Positions 5,762 to 13,613 of a stretch of DNA of 22,160 nucleotides are shown here, piece by piece. This DNA is from an uncultured Wenzhouxiangella sp. (GTDB lineage Bacteria; Pseudomonadota; Gammaproteobacteria; Xanthomonadales; Wenzhouxiangellaceae). The stretch's first letter is position 1, and the number at the start of each line of letters is the position of its first letter. Below the pieces are notes generated by a model. The model was not told where the DNA came from. It searched no databases and saw nothing but the letters and a program-made list of their open reading frames with translations. The stretch spans positions 1-22,160 of the forward strand of contig CALEIM010000139.1 of NCBI GenBank assembly GCA_937876395.1, given 5' to 3'. Both the position numbers and the translations under genes were made by a program.

Positions 5762-6823
5762 TCAGTCCGCGTCGTGGGCCAACAGAAAATCTTCAAGGCG
5801 ACGCGTCATCTGCTCGAAACGCGCAGCGTCAATGGCAAACTGCCACGGCGCCAGACGTCCGTCGACGGCGATGGCATCAATGTTCAGCTCCTGATCGGAA
5901 CGATCGTCTTCGCTATGCGAATGATCGGGCGCAGACCCCGAATCGCTGCTGGCACTCGGCGCTACGCTGAAATGCACCCAGTGGATGCCGTCCTCGGAAA
6001 ACAGTGTGGCTTCAAAATCAAGGCCATCACGGCTCTGATAGCGGGCCATAAGCGCATCGTCGGGAACCGTCTCATGTGGCCTGAGGTCGTTCAGATTGAG
6101 CCGGGCCAGGGCGTTGGCCGTCTGGCGAATCTCCCAGCCGGGTTTGACTTCACGCTCGGCTGGTGCGTCAAGCACAACCCAGGTGCTGCCCTGGGCATCG
6201 CCCGGGCGCAAGCGGATGATTTCACCGTCCGGATGGCGGATGTCCACGGCGGCAATGTCGTCTGCCGGAATATCCATGATGGCCCGCTCCAGCCAGTCCA
6301 GGCGCTGGTCGGGAATGTTCGGAATGCGGTCGGCCAGCCAGCTTCGTGACTCCCCTGCAAGCCGGACGAAGTGGCCGAGGCCGGCCGGGTCCGGCTGCCC
6401 AATGATCAAGTTCGGCAGCTCGCTGGAAACAAAGTCGATACGCATGCCGGCACCTTCGCCCGCGCCGGGATCAAGAACTCCCAGCCGGCCATGCCACTGC
6501 GGATCGTCCGTCCGTGGCTCCAGGCGCCGGGCGCGGGACAGCTCGCTCAACAGCTCGTGGATGCGGGCAAAGTCCGCTTCGTAGTCGAATTTCTCAGCCA
6601 GCCGCCAGCGCTCGCGCGCGCGCCGCAGGCTGGCGACGGTCTCGCCGTCGGCGTCGATAACATTGATCGCATCGATCTCGTTGATCTGCCCGGCCAGGCC
6701 CGGAATCAGAGCGGTAGCCTGCCCCTCATCGGAGCGTTCCGGAGAGGTGTCGGCCATCCACAGCACGACAACAAGCGTGAGCACGGCAAACGCGGCAACC
6801 AGGCTCAAGCTGCGCGCATTCAT
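5762..6823 (-). CDS. DUF4340 membrane-anchored protein, last gene of a Gld-type ABC operon
   Basis: 353 aa. A single N-terminal membrane segment (about residues 5-24) follows a short cytoplasmic start, so most of the protein should lie outside the inner membrane. The DUF4340 pattern is visible at about residues 45-125: a strand segment (INVIDADGETVASLRR), RWRLAEKFDYEADFARI, then a helix and LGVLDPG. A second similar unit can be read near 190-260. A Ser/His/Asp-rich stretch (DHSHSEDDRSDQ) near 305-320 looks like a disordered linker. The start overlaps the GldG-like stop by 4 bases (ATGA), showing translational coupling. In many genomes DUF4340 genes follow gldA-gldF-gldG-like genes; the function is not known. 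Confidence 0.82.
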   Translation of the reverse strand: MNARSLSLVAAFAVLTLVVVLWMADTSPERSDEGQATALIPGLAGQINEIDAINVIDADGETVASLRRARERWRLAEKFDYEADFARIHELLSELSRARRLEPRTDDPQWHGRLGVLDPGAGEGAGMRIDFVSSELPNLIIGQPDPAGLGHFVRLAGESRSWLADRIPNIPDQRLDWLERAIMDIPADDIAAVDIRHPDGEIIRLRPGDAQGSTWVVLDAPAEREVKPGWEIRQTANALARLNLNDLRPHETVPDDALMARYQSRDGLDFEATLFSEDGIHWVHFSVAPSASSDSGSAPDHSHSEDDRSDQELNIDAIAVDGRLAPWQFAIDAARFEQMTRRLEDFLLAHDAD

Positions 6824-8670
6824 GCCTGCGCACCTTGATCAGCGCGGCCCTGACGCGATCGCCGGCGATGCCAGGCCAGGCCGAGGGCCAACAGAGTGAC
6901 GATGGTCGGCATCAGCACGATATTGACCGCCTTGACGCGGGTTCCAAGGGACTGGATATCTTCGTCAAGTTCGCGCCGCACCTGGCGAAGCTGCTGGCGG
7001 ATTTCCAGACGCTGGTCCATGAAACGGTCCAGCTCGGCTTCCTGATCTGCGGTCAAAATGGCCAGATCAGTATCGCCGCGAGCCTGCTGCAGTTCGCCCA
7101 GTCGACGTTCAGTTTCGGCCAGCTCGGCTTCAAGGCGCTGCTCGGTGGCGCGCAGATTTTCCTCTGCTTCACGCCGGAGCGAATCCACCATGGTAAATGG
7201 GCGGTTCGAGATCGCGCGCGAGCGCACGCTGATCAGATCGGCGTTGCCAATCAGATTATCGATTGCATTGGCGACAAAATCACCGTTTCCGGCGAACGGG
7301 TCCACCAGCGTTGTGCCGAAAAAGCGCTGACGCTGAACCCAGTACTGATCGGCCAGCAGATCGACATCAGCCACCACGATAGCGTCGAGAGAATAGGACT
7401 CGCCGCTTGCCGATTCGCTCAAGCGCCGCGGCACCTCGCCACTCAGGCGCGCGGCCAGGGTGTAGTGATCGCCGGTGATGGCAAGCTCGGCAAGCAGTCC
7501 GGCAGGATCGGTCATGAACTGCAGACGCTCGCTGTCGATCAGGCCGGCCTGATCGCTGGAGTGCATCAGCGTTTCAAGCGTCAGGGGGCTGGCTTCGGCC
7601 AGCGCCAGATGACCAACGCTGGCCAGATTGACGGCGGTCAGATCGCCGGTTACCACGTCCTCGGAATCGAGCTGTTCGCGGGTCACGCCGAGAATGCCGG
7701 CATGTCGGACCGGGCGCTGACCTTGCTGCGTGCTGACCTGCAGGGCCAGGCCGGCATCGGCCACAAACCGGGTGTCGCTGAATTCCAGCCCCCAGGCTGC
7801 AAACAGCTCATCCAGCCCGGAGCGACGATCCAGGCTGAGGGCCGCCATCGGATCATTGGGGTTGTCCGCCCGGGCCGATTCGGCGTGCGGATCGACAAAG
7901 GCCAGCAGACGCCCACCGCCGGCCAGAAAATCTTCAATTTCCAGCATCAGATCGGCACTGAGCTGCTGCGGATGGACCAGCACCAAAACGTCAATTTCGT
8001 CGGGCAGATCGCTGGCCGCCGTACTGATCGGCTCAACATCAAACAGTTCGTGGAGCTGATCATGGATCACCCAGGGTTCACGCTGTTGGCCGGTCTGCAT
8101 GTCAAAACCGCCGCCCATGCCGATGCCATCGAGCAAGGCCACGCGCGGCCGATCCGGACGCGATAGCAGGTAGACCATGCGGGCCAGATCATACTCAAGA
8201 AACGCTTCACGGCCCGGCGACAGGAACGGCAGCACCTCCACGCCGTCGATCATGTTGGTGCCGACCATGCCCAGGTACAGATTGTCGCCGGCCGCGCTGA
8301 CCGGCACACCTTCCAGGCCATAGCGCGCGGCCCGATCTTCAAGCTCGGTAAACGGCGCCGGGTCAATGCGCTGAACACGAAGCTGGCCGCCGGAGTGCTC
8401 GCTCATCTCATCGAGCAGCTCCTCAATGCGGCGAGCAAAATTGCGCACCATCGGCAGTTCGGCGCTGGCTTCTTCGCTGAAATAGAAATCCAGTTTGACC
8501 GTTGAATCAAGGTTTTCCAGCAGGTTCACCGTCCCCGCTGAAAGCGTGTAGAGACCCTGATCGGTCAGATCGATGCGCAGGCCGCGCAGGGCCGATGCAC
8601 TCAGGATCGTCAGGGCCAGGAAAAGCACGGCCAAAAGCAGCAGTCCGCTTGCACTGTAGACGTTTTTCAT
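6820..8670 (-). CDS. GldG-like ABC-associated extracytoplasmic protein
   Basis: 616 aa. An N-terminal membrane segment (about residues 8-27) is followed by RGLRIDLTDQGLYTLSAGT, a hallmark start of the GldG/ABC-auxiliary family, and by a large soluble region (VLVHPQQLSADLMLEIEDFL, GGGRLLAFVDPHAE) of the family's Rossmann-like domain. Near the C-terminus a long charged coiled coil (about 495-580, rich in E, R, Q and L) leads into a second membrane helix (about 585-603) and a basic tail. Topology: both ends in the membrane, bulk in the periplasm. The start is one base from the end of the permease gene and the stop overlaps the DUF4340 start. The likely role is as a partner of the permease; substrate unknown. 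Confidence 0.85.
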   Translation of the reverse strand: MKNVYSASGLLLLAVLFLALTILSASALRGLRIDLTDQGLYTLSAGTVNLLENLDSTVKLDFYFSEEASAELPMVRNFARRIEELLDEMSEHSGGQLRVQRIDPAPFTELEDRAARYGLEGVPVSAAGDNLYLGMVGTNMIDGVEVLPFLSPGREAFLEYDLARMVYLLSRPDRPRVALLDGIGMGGGFDMQTGQQREPWVIHDQLHELFDVEPISTAASDLPDEIDVLVLVHPQQLSADLMLEIEDFLAGGGRLLAFVDPHAESARADNPNDPMAALSLDRRSGLDELFAAWGLEFSDTRFVADAGLALQVSTQQGQRPVRHAGILGVTREQLDSEDVVTGDLTAVNLASVGHLALAEASPLTLETLMHSSDQAGLIDSERLQFMTDPAGLLAELAITGDHYTLAARLSGEVPRRLSESASGESYSLDAIVVADVDLLADQYWVQRQRFFGTTLVDPFAGNGDFVANAIDNLIGNADLISVRSRAISNRPFTMVDSLRREAEENLRATEQRLEAELAETERRLGELQQARGDTDLAILTADQEAELDRFMDQRLEIRQQLRQVRRELDEDIQSLGTRVKAVNIVLMPTIVTLLALGLAWHRRRSRQGRADQGAQA

Positions 8671-8671
8671 G

Positions 8672-9412
8672 TCAGTCCGCCTTTTTCAGCTCGAGCACGA
8701 TTCGGTTGGCCAGCAGCCAAAAGCCAGTCACCAGCACGAAGTAGACAAGATCGCGCAGGTCAATAACGCCGCGCGAGATTGAATTGAAGTGAACCAGAAA
8801 ACTCAGGTTGGCGATGCCATCAACCAGCACCTGCGGCAGCCAGCCGCGAAACATGTCCAGCACCATGGGCAGGCCCGACAGCAAAAAACCGAAGCAAACG
8901 ACCACTGATAGAATGAATGCGACCACCTGGTTGCGCGTCAGCGCCGACAGGGCCGAGCTGATCGCCAGCATGCCCCCGGCCATCAGCCAGCTCCCCACAT
9001 AGCCGGCCACAATCACGCCGTTGTCCGGATCACCGAGCAGGTTGACCGTGATCCAGATCGGAAAAGTCAGCAGCAGCGCCAGACCAACAAACAGCCAGGC
9101 GGCCAGAAACTTCCCCAGCACCGCTTCACCCGCGGTCAGCGGCAGCGTCAGCAGCAATTCCACCGTGCCGTATTTGCGCTCTTCAGCCCACAGGCGCATG
9201 CCCACCGCCGGCACCAAAAACAGGTACAGCCAGGGATGGAAGCGGAAAAACGGCTCCAGATCAGCAATTTCGCGCTCATAAAAGCCGCCGAGATAAAACG
9301 TGAAGACGGCCGACAGGAGCAGAAAAATCACGATGAACACATAGGCCACCGGCGTGGCAAAACAGGCGGTCAGCTCGCGCCGCAGGACGGTGGATACATT
9401 GCGCAGATTCAT
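8672..9412 (-). CDS. ABC-2 type permease, GldF-like
   Basis: 246 aa with about six hydrophobic segments (near residues 18-40, 60-75, 100-125, 140-160, 170-195 and 220-240). The motif MRLWAEERKYGTVELLLTLP (about 73-92) is characteristic of GldF/ABC-2 permeases, and the N-terminal RRELTACFATPVAYVF is the usual cytoplasmic lead into helix 1. Its start overlaps the ATPase stop by 4 bases (9409-9412, ATGA), so the two are co-translated. With the ATPase it should form the inner-membrane transporter core. The family is linked to gliding in Bacteroidetes, but in Proteobacteria the substrate is unknown. Confidence 0.88.
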   Translation of the reverse strand: MNLRNVSTVLRRELTACFATPVAYVFIVIFLLLSAVFTFYLGGFYEREIADLEPFFRFHPWLYLFLVPAVGMRLWAEERKYGTVELLLTLPLTAGEAVLGKFLAAWLFVGLALLLTFPIWITVNLLGDPDNGVIVAGYVGSWLMAGGMLAISSALSALTRNQVVAFILSVVVCFGFLLSGLPMVLDMFRGWLPQVLVDGIANLSFLVHFNSISRGVIDLRDLVYFVLVTGFWLLANRIVLELKKAD

Positions 9413-10329
9413 GCCGCATCCTGTAACGTAATGGTTCGAAATACATCTTCCAGCCGACCCGGTTCAAGCTGGAGCTGATGAACGGTCCAACCGCTGTCCT
9501 CGATGACCCGGTTGACGGCCTGGAACAGCTTGCCCTGACCGGATGGGAAAACCGTCACCCGCGACTGACGTACCTCCACGGCACGCGCTTCGATCAGCCC
9601 GCCGAGTCTGGAGGCGGCGCGCTCGGGGTCGTCAACCTGCAAGGTAACCGCGTTGTGGTAGCGCGACCGGCCCAGCAGTCCGGCCGGAGTGTCATCGGCC
9701 AGCAGACGGCCGCGGGCAATGATCATGGCACGGCTACACAGCGCGCCAACCTCTTCCAGGATATGGGTCGAAATGACGATGATCTTGTCGGGCGCCATCT
9801 CGCGAATCAACTGGCGAACCTGACGCTTCTGATTGGGATCGAGTCCGTCGGTGGGCTCGTCGAGGATCAGCACCGGCGGGTCATGCAAAATGGCCTGGGC
9901 CAGACCGACGCGCCGCTTGAAACCCTTCGACAGGGTTTCGATCGTCTGCTCCATCACCGCACCAAGTTCGAGCCGCTCGGCTGCCGAGCTCACCCGCTGG
10001 CCCAGCTCTGCGCCGGAATAACCGCGTGCACGAGCAATAAAACGCAGAAACTGCGCCACGCTCAGCTCCGCGTAGAGCGGCGCACCCTCGGGCAGGTAGC
10101 CGATCAGGCGCCGGGCGGCCAGTGAATCGCTGCAAATATCGTGGCCGAATAGCTCTGCCGTCCCCGACGTGGGTGGCAGGAAGCCGGTCAGCATCTTCAT
10201 GGTGGTTGATTTGCCGGCCCCGTTGGGACCAAGAAAGCCCAGCACGGTGCCGGGTTCGACTTCAAAACTGAGCTCGTCGACGGCCAACAGGCTGCCAAAT
10301 CGACGGGTCAGGTTTCTGGCTGCAAGCAT
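9409..10329 (-). CDS. ABC transporter ATPase, GldA-like
   Basis: 306 aa. Walker A GPNGAGKST is at residues 34-42, the signature LSKGFKRR at 133-140, Walker B LILDEPT at 154-160 and the switch histidine H189 in ISTHILEE. The family-specific LSKGFKRRVGLAQA and DGLDPNQ are typical of the ABC-2/GldA subfamily. A C-terminal ~80-residue extension after the nucleotide-binding domain is also usual for this group. It is the first gene of a four-gene operon (ATPase, permease, GldG-like, DUF4340), and it is divergent from the zinc hydrolase across 129 bases. The ribosome site is weak (AGAG about 10 bases upstream). Confidence 0.92.
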   Translation of the reverse strand: MLAARNLTRRFGSLLAVDELSFEVEPGTVLGFLGPNGAGKSTTMKMLTGFLPPTSGTAELFGHDICSDSLAARRLIGYLPEGAPLYAELSVAQFLRFIARARGYSGAELGQRVSSAAERLELGAVMEQTIETLSKGFKRRVGLAQAILHDPPVLILDEPTDGLDPNQKRQVRQLIREMAPDKIIVISTHILEEVGALCSRAMIIARGRLLADDTPAGLLGRSRYHNAVTLQVDDPERAASRLGGLIEARAVEVRQSRVTVFPSGQGKLFQAVNRVIEDSGWTVHQLQLEPGRLEDVFRTITLQDAA

Positions 10330-10444
10330 CGGTCGTTTCTCTAATTCTGGTTGGTCCGATCAAAAGCGATTGGCGGCGGCTGCGTGAATTTTCAAGTGCC
10401 GGACGAATTTTTCCGGCAGCGACCCGAGCGGGTGCCGCTTGGCT

Positions 10445-10450
10445 TATTAT
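10445..10450 (+). promoter_or_regulatory. -10 box next to the zinc-hydrolase start
   Basis: TATTAT lies 8 bases before ATG 10459-10461, placing the transcript start at about 10457 and giving a nearly leaderless mRNA. No convincing -35 is visible. This supports the ATG at 10459 over the upstream in-frame ATG at 10351. Confidence 0.35.
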
Positions 10451-10458
10451 CGCCCGAT

Positions 10459-11523
10459 ATGGAACCCGTCATTCTCGATCATCTGCCCGCCGGTCTGCTG
10501 GACCGGTCCGCCAGCCAGCTTCACGAAATCCTTCCCGGCCCGAGCCTGATTCATCTTCCCGGGCGACGCCTGCAGCCGCTGTTCGTGAGCGTTTTGCAGC
10601 ACGGCAACGAAATTTCCGGCTGGGAGGCCGTACGCCGCTTGCTCAAGGGGCGATATGCCCGCGATCCCCTGCCCCGCAGCCTGGTGCTGTTCGTGGCCAA
10701 TGTGCGCGCCGCCGAGCGCAACCGCCGCCACCTGTCCGACCAGCCTGATTTCAATCGCTGCTGGCCGGGCAGCGTGACCGCACCCGGCCCGATTCATCGC
10801 CTGCTCGAGCGCGTTACCGAGCATGTGCGCGCGCTCAAGCCGCTGGCCAGTGTCGACGTGCACAACAATACCGGCGACAACCCGCACTACGCGGCCATCA
10901 ACTACATCGAGTCACAGCATCTCAGGCTGGCCGCCCTGTTCTCGCGCACCATCCTCTATTTCAACCAGCCACAGGGGGTCCAGTCCAGCGCCTTCGGGGC
11001 GTTCTGTCCGGCGGTAACGCTCGAATGTGGCCCACCGGGCCGCCTTGACGGCACCGATCATGCCATGAGCTATCTTGCTTCGGTCATCAACCTTGAGACG
11101 ATCGACCGTCGCCCCCCGGCACCGGAAGATGTCGAACTGTTCCGGATGTTTGCCACGGTCAACGTCCCTGCGGAGCGCTCCTTGAGCTTTGCCCCGGACG
11201 GCTCTGACATTGTCTTGCGCGACGATCTCGACGGGTTCAACTTCTGCGAACTGCCGGCCGGCACACGCTTTGGCCGCATCAAGGACGGCCTCTCGGAGCC
11301 CTTGCAGGTTCACGATCATGACCACGACAGTCCGGTCTCTGGCTGGTTCGAAACCGTGAACGGCGAACTGGTCAGCGCGCGCCCGATGACGCCAGCCATG
11401 CTGACCACCAACCTGCGCGTGATCCGCCAGGACTGTCTGGGGCATTTGATGGAGCGAATTCCGGCCAGCCAAGTGGCCGGGATACCCGAACGCGGGCTGA
11501 AACGGATGGACTCCGGCTCGTGA
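10459..11523 (+). CDS. M14/AstE-AspA family zinc hydrolase (succinylglutamate desuccinylase/aspartoacylase type)
   Basis: 354 aa from ATG 10459; an in-frame ATG at 10351 would add 36 residues without family character. Zinc ligands are H48 and E51 in LQHGNEISG and H135 in DVHNNTG. The substrate-binding block FVANVRAAERNRRHLSDQPDFNR (79-100) corresponds to the NP....R....D.NR signature, and E189 in TLECGPP is the likely general base. The C-terminal part is a small beta domain with an unusual run VHDHDHD (284-290). The family cleaves N-acyl amino acids or related amides; no arginine-succinyltransferase (ast) genes are nearby, so it should not be called AstE. Downstream comes a PspB-like gene with its own -10 box just after the stop. 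Confidence 0.85.
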   Translation: MEPVILDHLPAGLLDRSASQLHEILPGPSLIHLPGRRLQPLFVSVLQHGNEISGWEAVRRLLKGRYARDPLPRSLVLFVANVRAAERNRRHLSDQPDFNRCWPGSVTAPGPIHRLLERVTEHVRALKPLASVDVHNNTGDNPHYAAINYIESQHLRLAALFSRTILYFNQPQGVQSSAFGAFCPAVTLECGPPGRLDGTDHAMSYLASVINLETIDRRPPAPEDVELFRMFATVNVPAERSLSFAPDGSDIVLRDDLDGFNFCELPAGTRFGRIKDGLSEPLQVHDHDHDSPVSGWFETVNGELVSARPMTPAMLTTNLRVIRQDCLGHLMERIPASQVAGIPERGLKRMDSGS

Positions 11524-11529
11524 GATAAT
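11524..11529 (+). promoter_or_regulatory. Possible -10 box for the PspB-like gene
   Basis: GATAAT starts one base after the hydrolase stop codon and 39 bases before ATG 11568. No clear -35 is seen, so the gene may also be read from upstream. Confidence 0.3.
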
Positions 11530-11567
11530 GCCCGTCGCATGGCAGCATCCACAAAGAGGAACACCCA

Positions 11568-11777
11568 ATGAACCTGTTTTCTGCCCTGGTTGCAATTGTT
11601 GCAATCATTGCCGTGGTCACGATCAGCCGCCAATGGTTTGCGGCACGGCACAAGAGCGGCCTGGACCACGAGCGTCTGGAGCAGCTCGACGGCGAGCTGC
11701 GCGAACGAATCGAAACGCTCGAACGGATCGTCACTGACCAGCGCGATGCGCTGCGCAAAAAATTCGATGATCTCTGA
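11568..11777 (+). CDS. Small PspB-like membrane protein
   Basis: 69 aa. Residues about 3-20 form one membrane helix (LFSALVAIVAIIAVVTI), followed by a basic turn and a charged amphipathic coiled coil (LDGELRERIETLERIVTDQ). This layout and the RERIETLE pattern match phage-shock protein B, which in enterobacteria acts with PspC at the inner membrane. No pspA, pspC or pspF is present here, so a role in envelope stress is an inference. A good AGAGGA ribosome site (11555-11560) lies 7 bases before the ATG. The stop overlaps the next gene's start region by 11 bases, so expression with the DUF502 protein is coupled. Confidence 0.75.
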   Translation: MNLFSALVAIVAIIAVVTISRQWFAARHKSGLDHERLEQLDGELRERIETLERIVTDQRDALRKKFDDL

Positions 11778-12384
11778 ACGCAACAATCTGGTCGCCCGTG
11801 GCGTGCGGCTGTTCTTCAAAGGCCTGGGCACCATTGTCCCAATCGCCCTGACCCTGGTGATCGTGCTGTGGCTGGCCGGCATCGCCGAGCGCGGCATCGG
11901 CTCGCTGATAAAGCTCGTCCTGCCCGAAGCCTGGTACATCACCGGCATGGGTCTGGTCGGCGGTATTCTGGTGGTTCTGGCCATCGGTTTGCTCAGCCAG
12001 CTATGGCTGTTTCGCAAACTCATTGAACGGGGCGAGTCCGTTCTCGACCGAATGCCGATCGTCAAGTCCGTGTATCGTGCCACCAAAGACTTTGTCGAGT
12101 ATTTTTCAGGTGATGACGAAGGCCGGTTCAACAAGGTGGTGCTGGTCCGCCACCCAAGCCTTCAGGTTGCAATTCTGGGCTTTATCACCCGCGAAGATTT
12201 CTCCGAACTGCCCTTTGGTAGCGACGGCGAGGTCGCCGTCTACCTGCCGCTCAGCTACCAGGTCGCCGGCTATACGATCTTCATCCCCAAGGCATGGTGT
12301 GAACCGGTCGATATGCCCTTCGAAGACGCCCTGCGCCTGATTCTGACCGCGGCCATGGCGCGGCGCAGCAACACTGAACCATAA
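11767..12384 (+). CDS. DUF502 family inner-membrane protein
   Basis: 205 aa. Two membrane segments (about residues 14-34 and 56-78) flank a short loop; the rest is a soluble C-terminal domain. Family features are RGVRLFFKGLGTIVPIALTL at the start, the block RMPIVKSVYRATKDFVEYF and AVYLPLSYQVAGYTIFIP near the end. The ATG at 11767-11769 lies inside the 3' end of the PspB-like gene (11-base overlap) and starts just before the conserved part; longer upstream frames are shadows. The molecular function of DUF502 proteins is not established. It is convergent with prpC, with a terminator-like hairpin between them. Confidence 0.88.
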   Translation: MISERNNLVARGVRLFFKGLGTIVPIALTLVIVLWLAGIAERGIGSLIKLVLPEAWYITGMGLVGGILVVLAIGLLSQLWLFRKLIERGESVLDRMPIVKSVYRATKDFVEYFSGDDEGRFNKVVLVRHPSLQVAILGFITREDFSELPFGSDGEVAVYLPLSYQVAGYTIFIPKAWCEPVDMPFEDALRLILTAAMARRSNTEP

Positions 12385-12420
12385 GGGGCTCAAGGCGGAA
12401 GGGCGAAAGGCACGGAAGAC

Positions 12421-12461
12421 GGTTTACGGGCCCTTTCCTGCAGCCCGTAACCGGTTGTTTT
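12421..12461 (+). terminator. Terminator-like hairpin after the DUF502 gene
   Basis: TTACGGGC (12424-12431) pairs with GCCCGTAA (12443-12450), extended by GGT/ACC with one bulged T, and is followed by CCGGTTGTTTT. It sits between two convergent genes. A second looser pairing of AAGGCGGAAGG-type and GCCTTCGCCTT sequences surrounds it. Confidence 0.6.
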
Positions 12462-12491
12462 CCCTACCCCTTTGGCCTTCGCCTTGGCGAT

Positions 12492-13613
12492 TCAACGCAT
12501 GTCGATCCCAGGTACGGACCGATCCTCGGGGCCGGTGTAATCGGCGCCGGGGCGAATGATGCGGTTGTTGGCGCGCTGCTCCATGATGTGGGCGCACCAG
12601 CCGGTCACCCGCGAGATCACGAAGATTGGCGTGAACAGGCTGGTGGGAATACCCATGAAGTGGTAGGCCGAGGCGTGATAGAAGTCGGCGTTGGCGAACA
12701 GCTTTTTCTCTTCCCACATCGTCTTCTCGACGATTTCAGATGCCGGGAACAAGGTATCGTCACCGACTTCTTCCGCGAGCTTGCGCGACCATTCACGAAT
12801 GATGGCGTTGCGCGGGTCTTTCTCGCGATAGACGGCGTGGCCAAAGCCCATGATCTTTTCCCGATTGGCCAGTTTCTGCAGCACATCCTCACGCGCCTGC
12901 TCGACGCTGTGATACTGCTCCAGCATGGCCATGGCCATTTCGTTGGCACCACCGTGCAGCGGCCCGCGTAGCGAGCCGATCGCGCCGGTCACGCACGAGT
13001 GCATGTCCGAGAGGGTCGAGGCGCACACGCGGGCGGTAAAGGTGGACGCATTGAATTCGTGCTCGGCATACAGAATCAGCGACACGTCCATCACGCGAGC
13101 GTGCAGCTCACTTGGCGGCTTGTCATGCAACAAGTGCAGGAAATGGGCGCCGATTCCGTCGTCATCCGTTTCGACTTCAATGCGCTTGCCGTCGTGACTG
13201 TAGCGGTACCAGTAGGCGACCATTGACGGAAAACTGGCCAGCAGACGGTCGGCCGTCTCTTCCTGGGCGTCGAAATCTTCTTCAGTTTCCAGATTGCCGA
13301 GAAAGGAGCATCCGGTGCGCAGCACGTCCATCGGATGGGCCGTGGCGGGAATGCGCTCAAGCACTTCCTTGACAGCAGCAGGCAGCCCACGCCGCGACTT
13401 GAGACGCCGGGTATAGGCAGCCAGCTCCTCGCGATTGGGCAAATGACCCTTGAGAATCAGATGGGCGACCTCGTTGAAGCTGGTCTTTTCAGCCAGTTCA
13501 TCCACGGCATAGCCACGGTAGCGCAGGCTGTTGCCGGCCGCGCCCACGGTACAGATAGCAGTTTCACCGGCCGACTGGCCGCGCAGGCCGGCGCCGGTTT
13601 TCTTGTCAGTCAT
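12492..13613 (-). CDS. prpC: 2-methylcitrate synthase
   Basis: 373 aa, the usual size. It condenses propionyl-CoA with oxaloacetate in the methylcitrate cycle. The N-terminal GLRGQSAGETAICTVG (about 9-24) followed by LRYRGYAVDELA is the PrpC-type opening. Citrate-synthase-fold active-site residues are visible: H185 in AEHEFNAST, H220 in GPLHGGANE, H259 in MGFGHAVYR and D310 in ADFYHASAY. The ATG (13611-13613) overlaps the prpB stop by 4 bases, so the pair is translationally coupled. A housekeeping citrate synthase is less likely because of the short N-terminus and the prpB partner. No prpD, acnD or prpF follows. Confidence 0.95.
   Translation of the reverse strand: MTDKKTGAGLRGQSAGETAICTVGAAGNSLRYRGYAVDELAEKTSFNEVAHLILKGHLPNREELAAYTRRLKSRRGLPAAVKEVLERIPATAHPMDVLRTGCSFLGNLETEEDFDAQEETADRLLASFPSMVAYWYRYSHDGKRIEVETDDDGIGAHFLHLLHDKPPSELHARVMDVSLILYAEHEFNASTFTARVCASTLSDMHSCVTGAIGSLRGPLHGGANEMAMAMLEQYHSVEQAREDVLQKLANREKIMGFGHAVYREKDPRNAIIREWSRKLAEEVGDDTLFPASEIVEKTMWEEKKLFANADFYHASAYHFMGIPTSLFTPIFVISRVTGWCAHIMEQRANNRIIRPGADYTGPEDRSVPGIDMR

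Noticed and set aside
6835..8166. 443-aa plus-strand open frame
   Set aside because: Antisense shadow of the GldG-like gene; composition reflects the reverse complement of its codons.
5762..10329. Gliding motility operon
   Set aside because: Only the GldA/F/G-type module is present, which is widespread outside gliding bacteria; no other gld or spr genes are seen.
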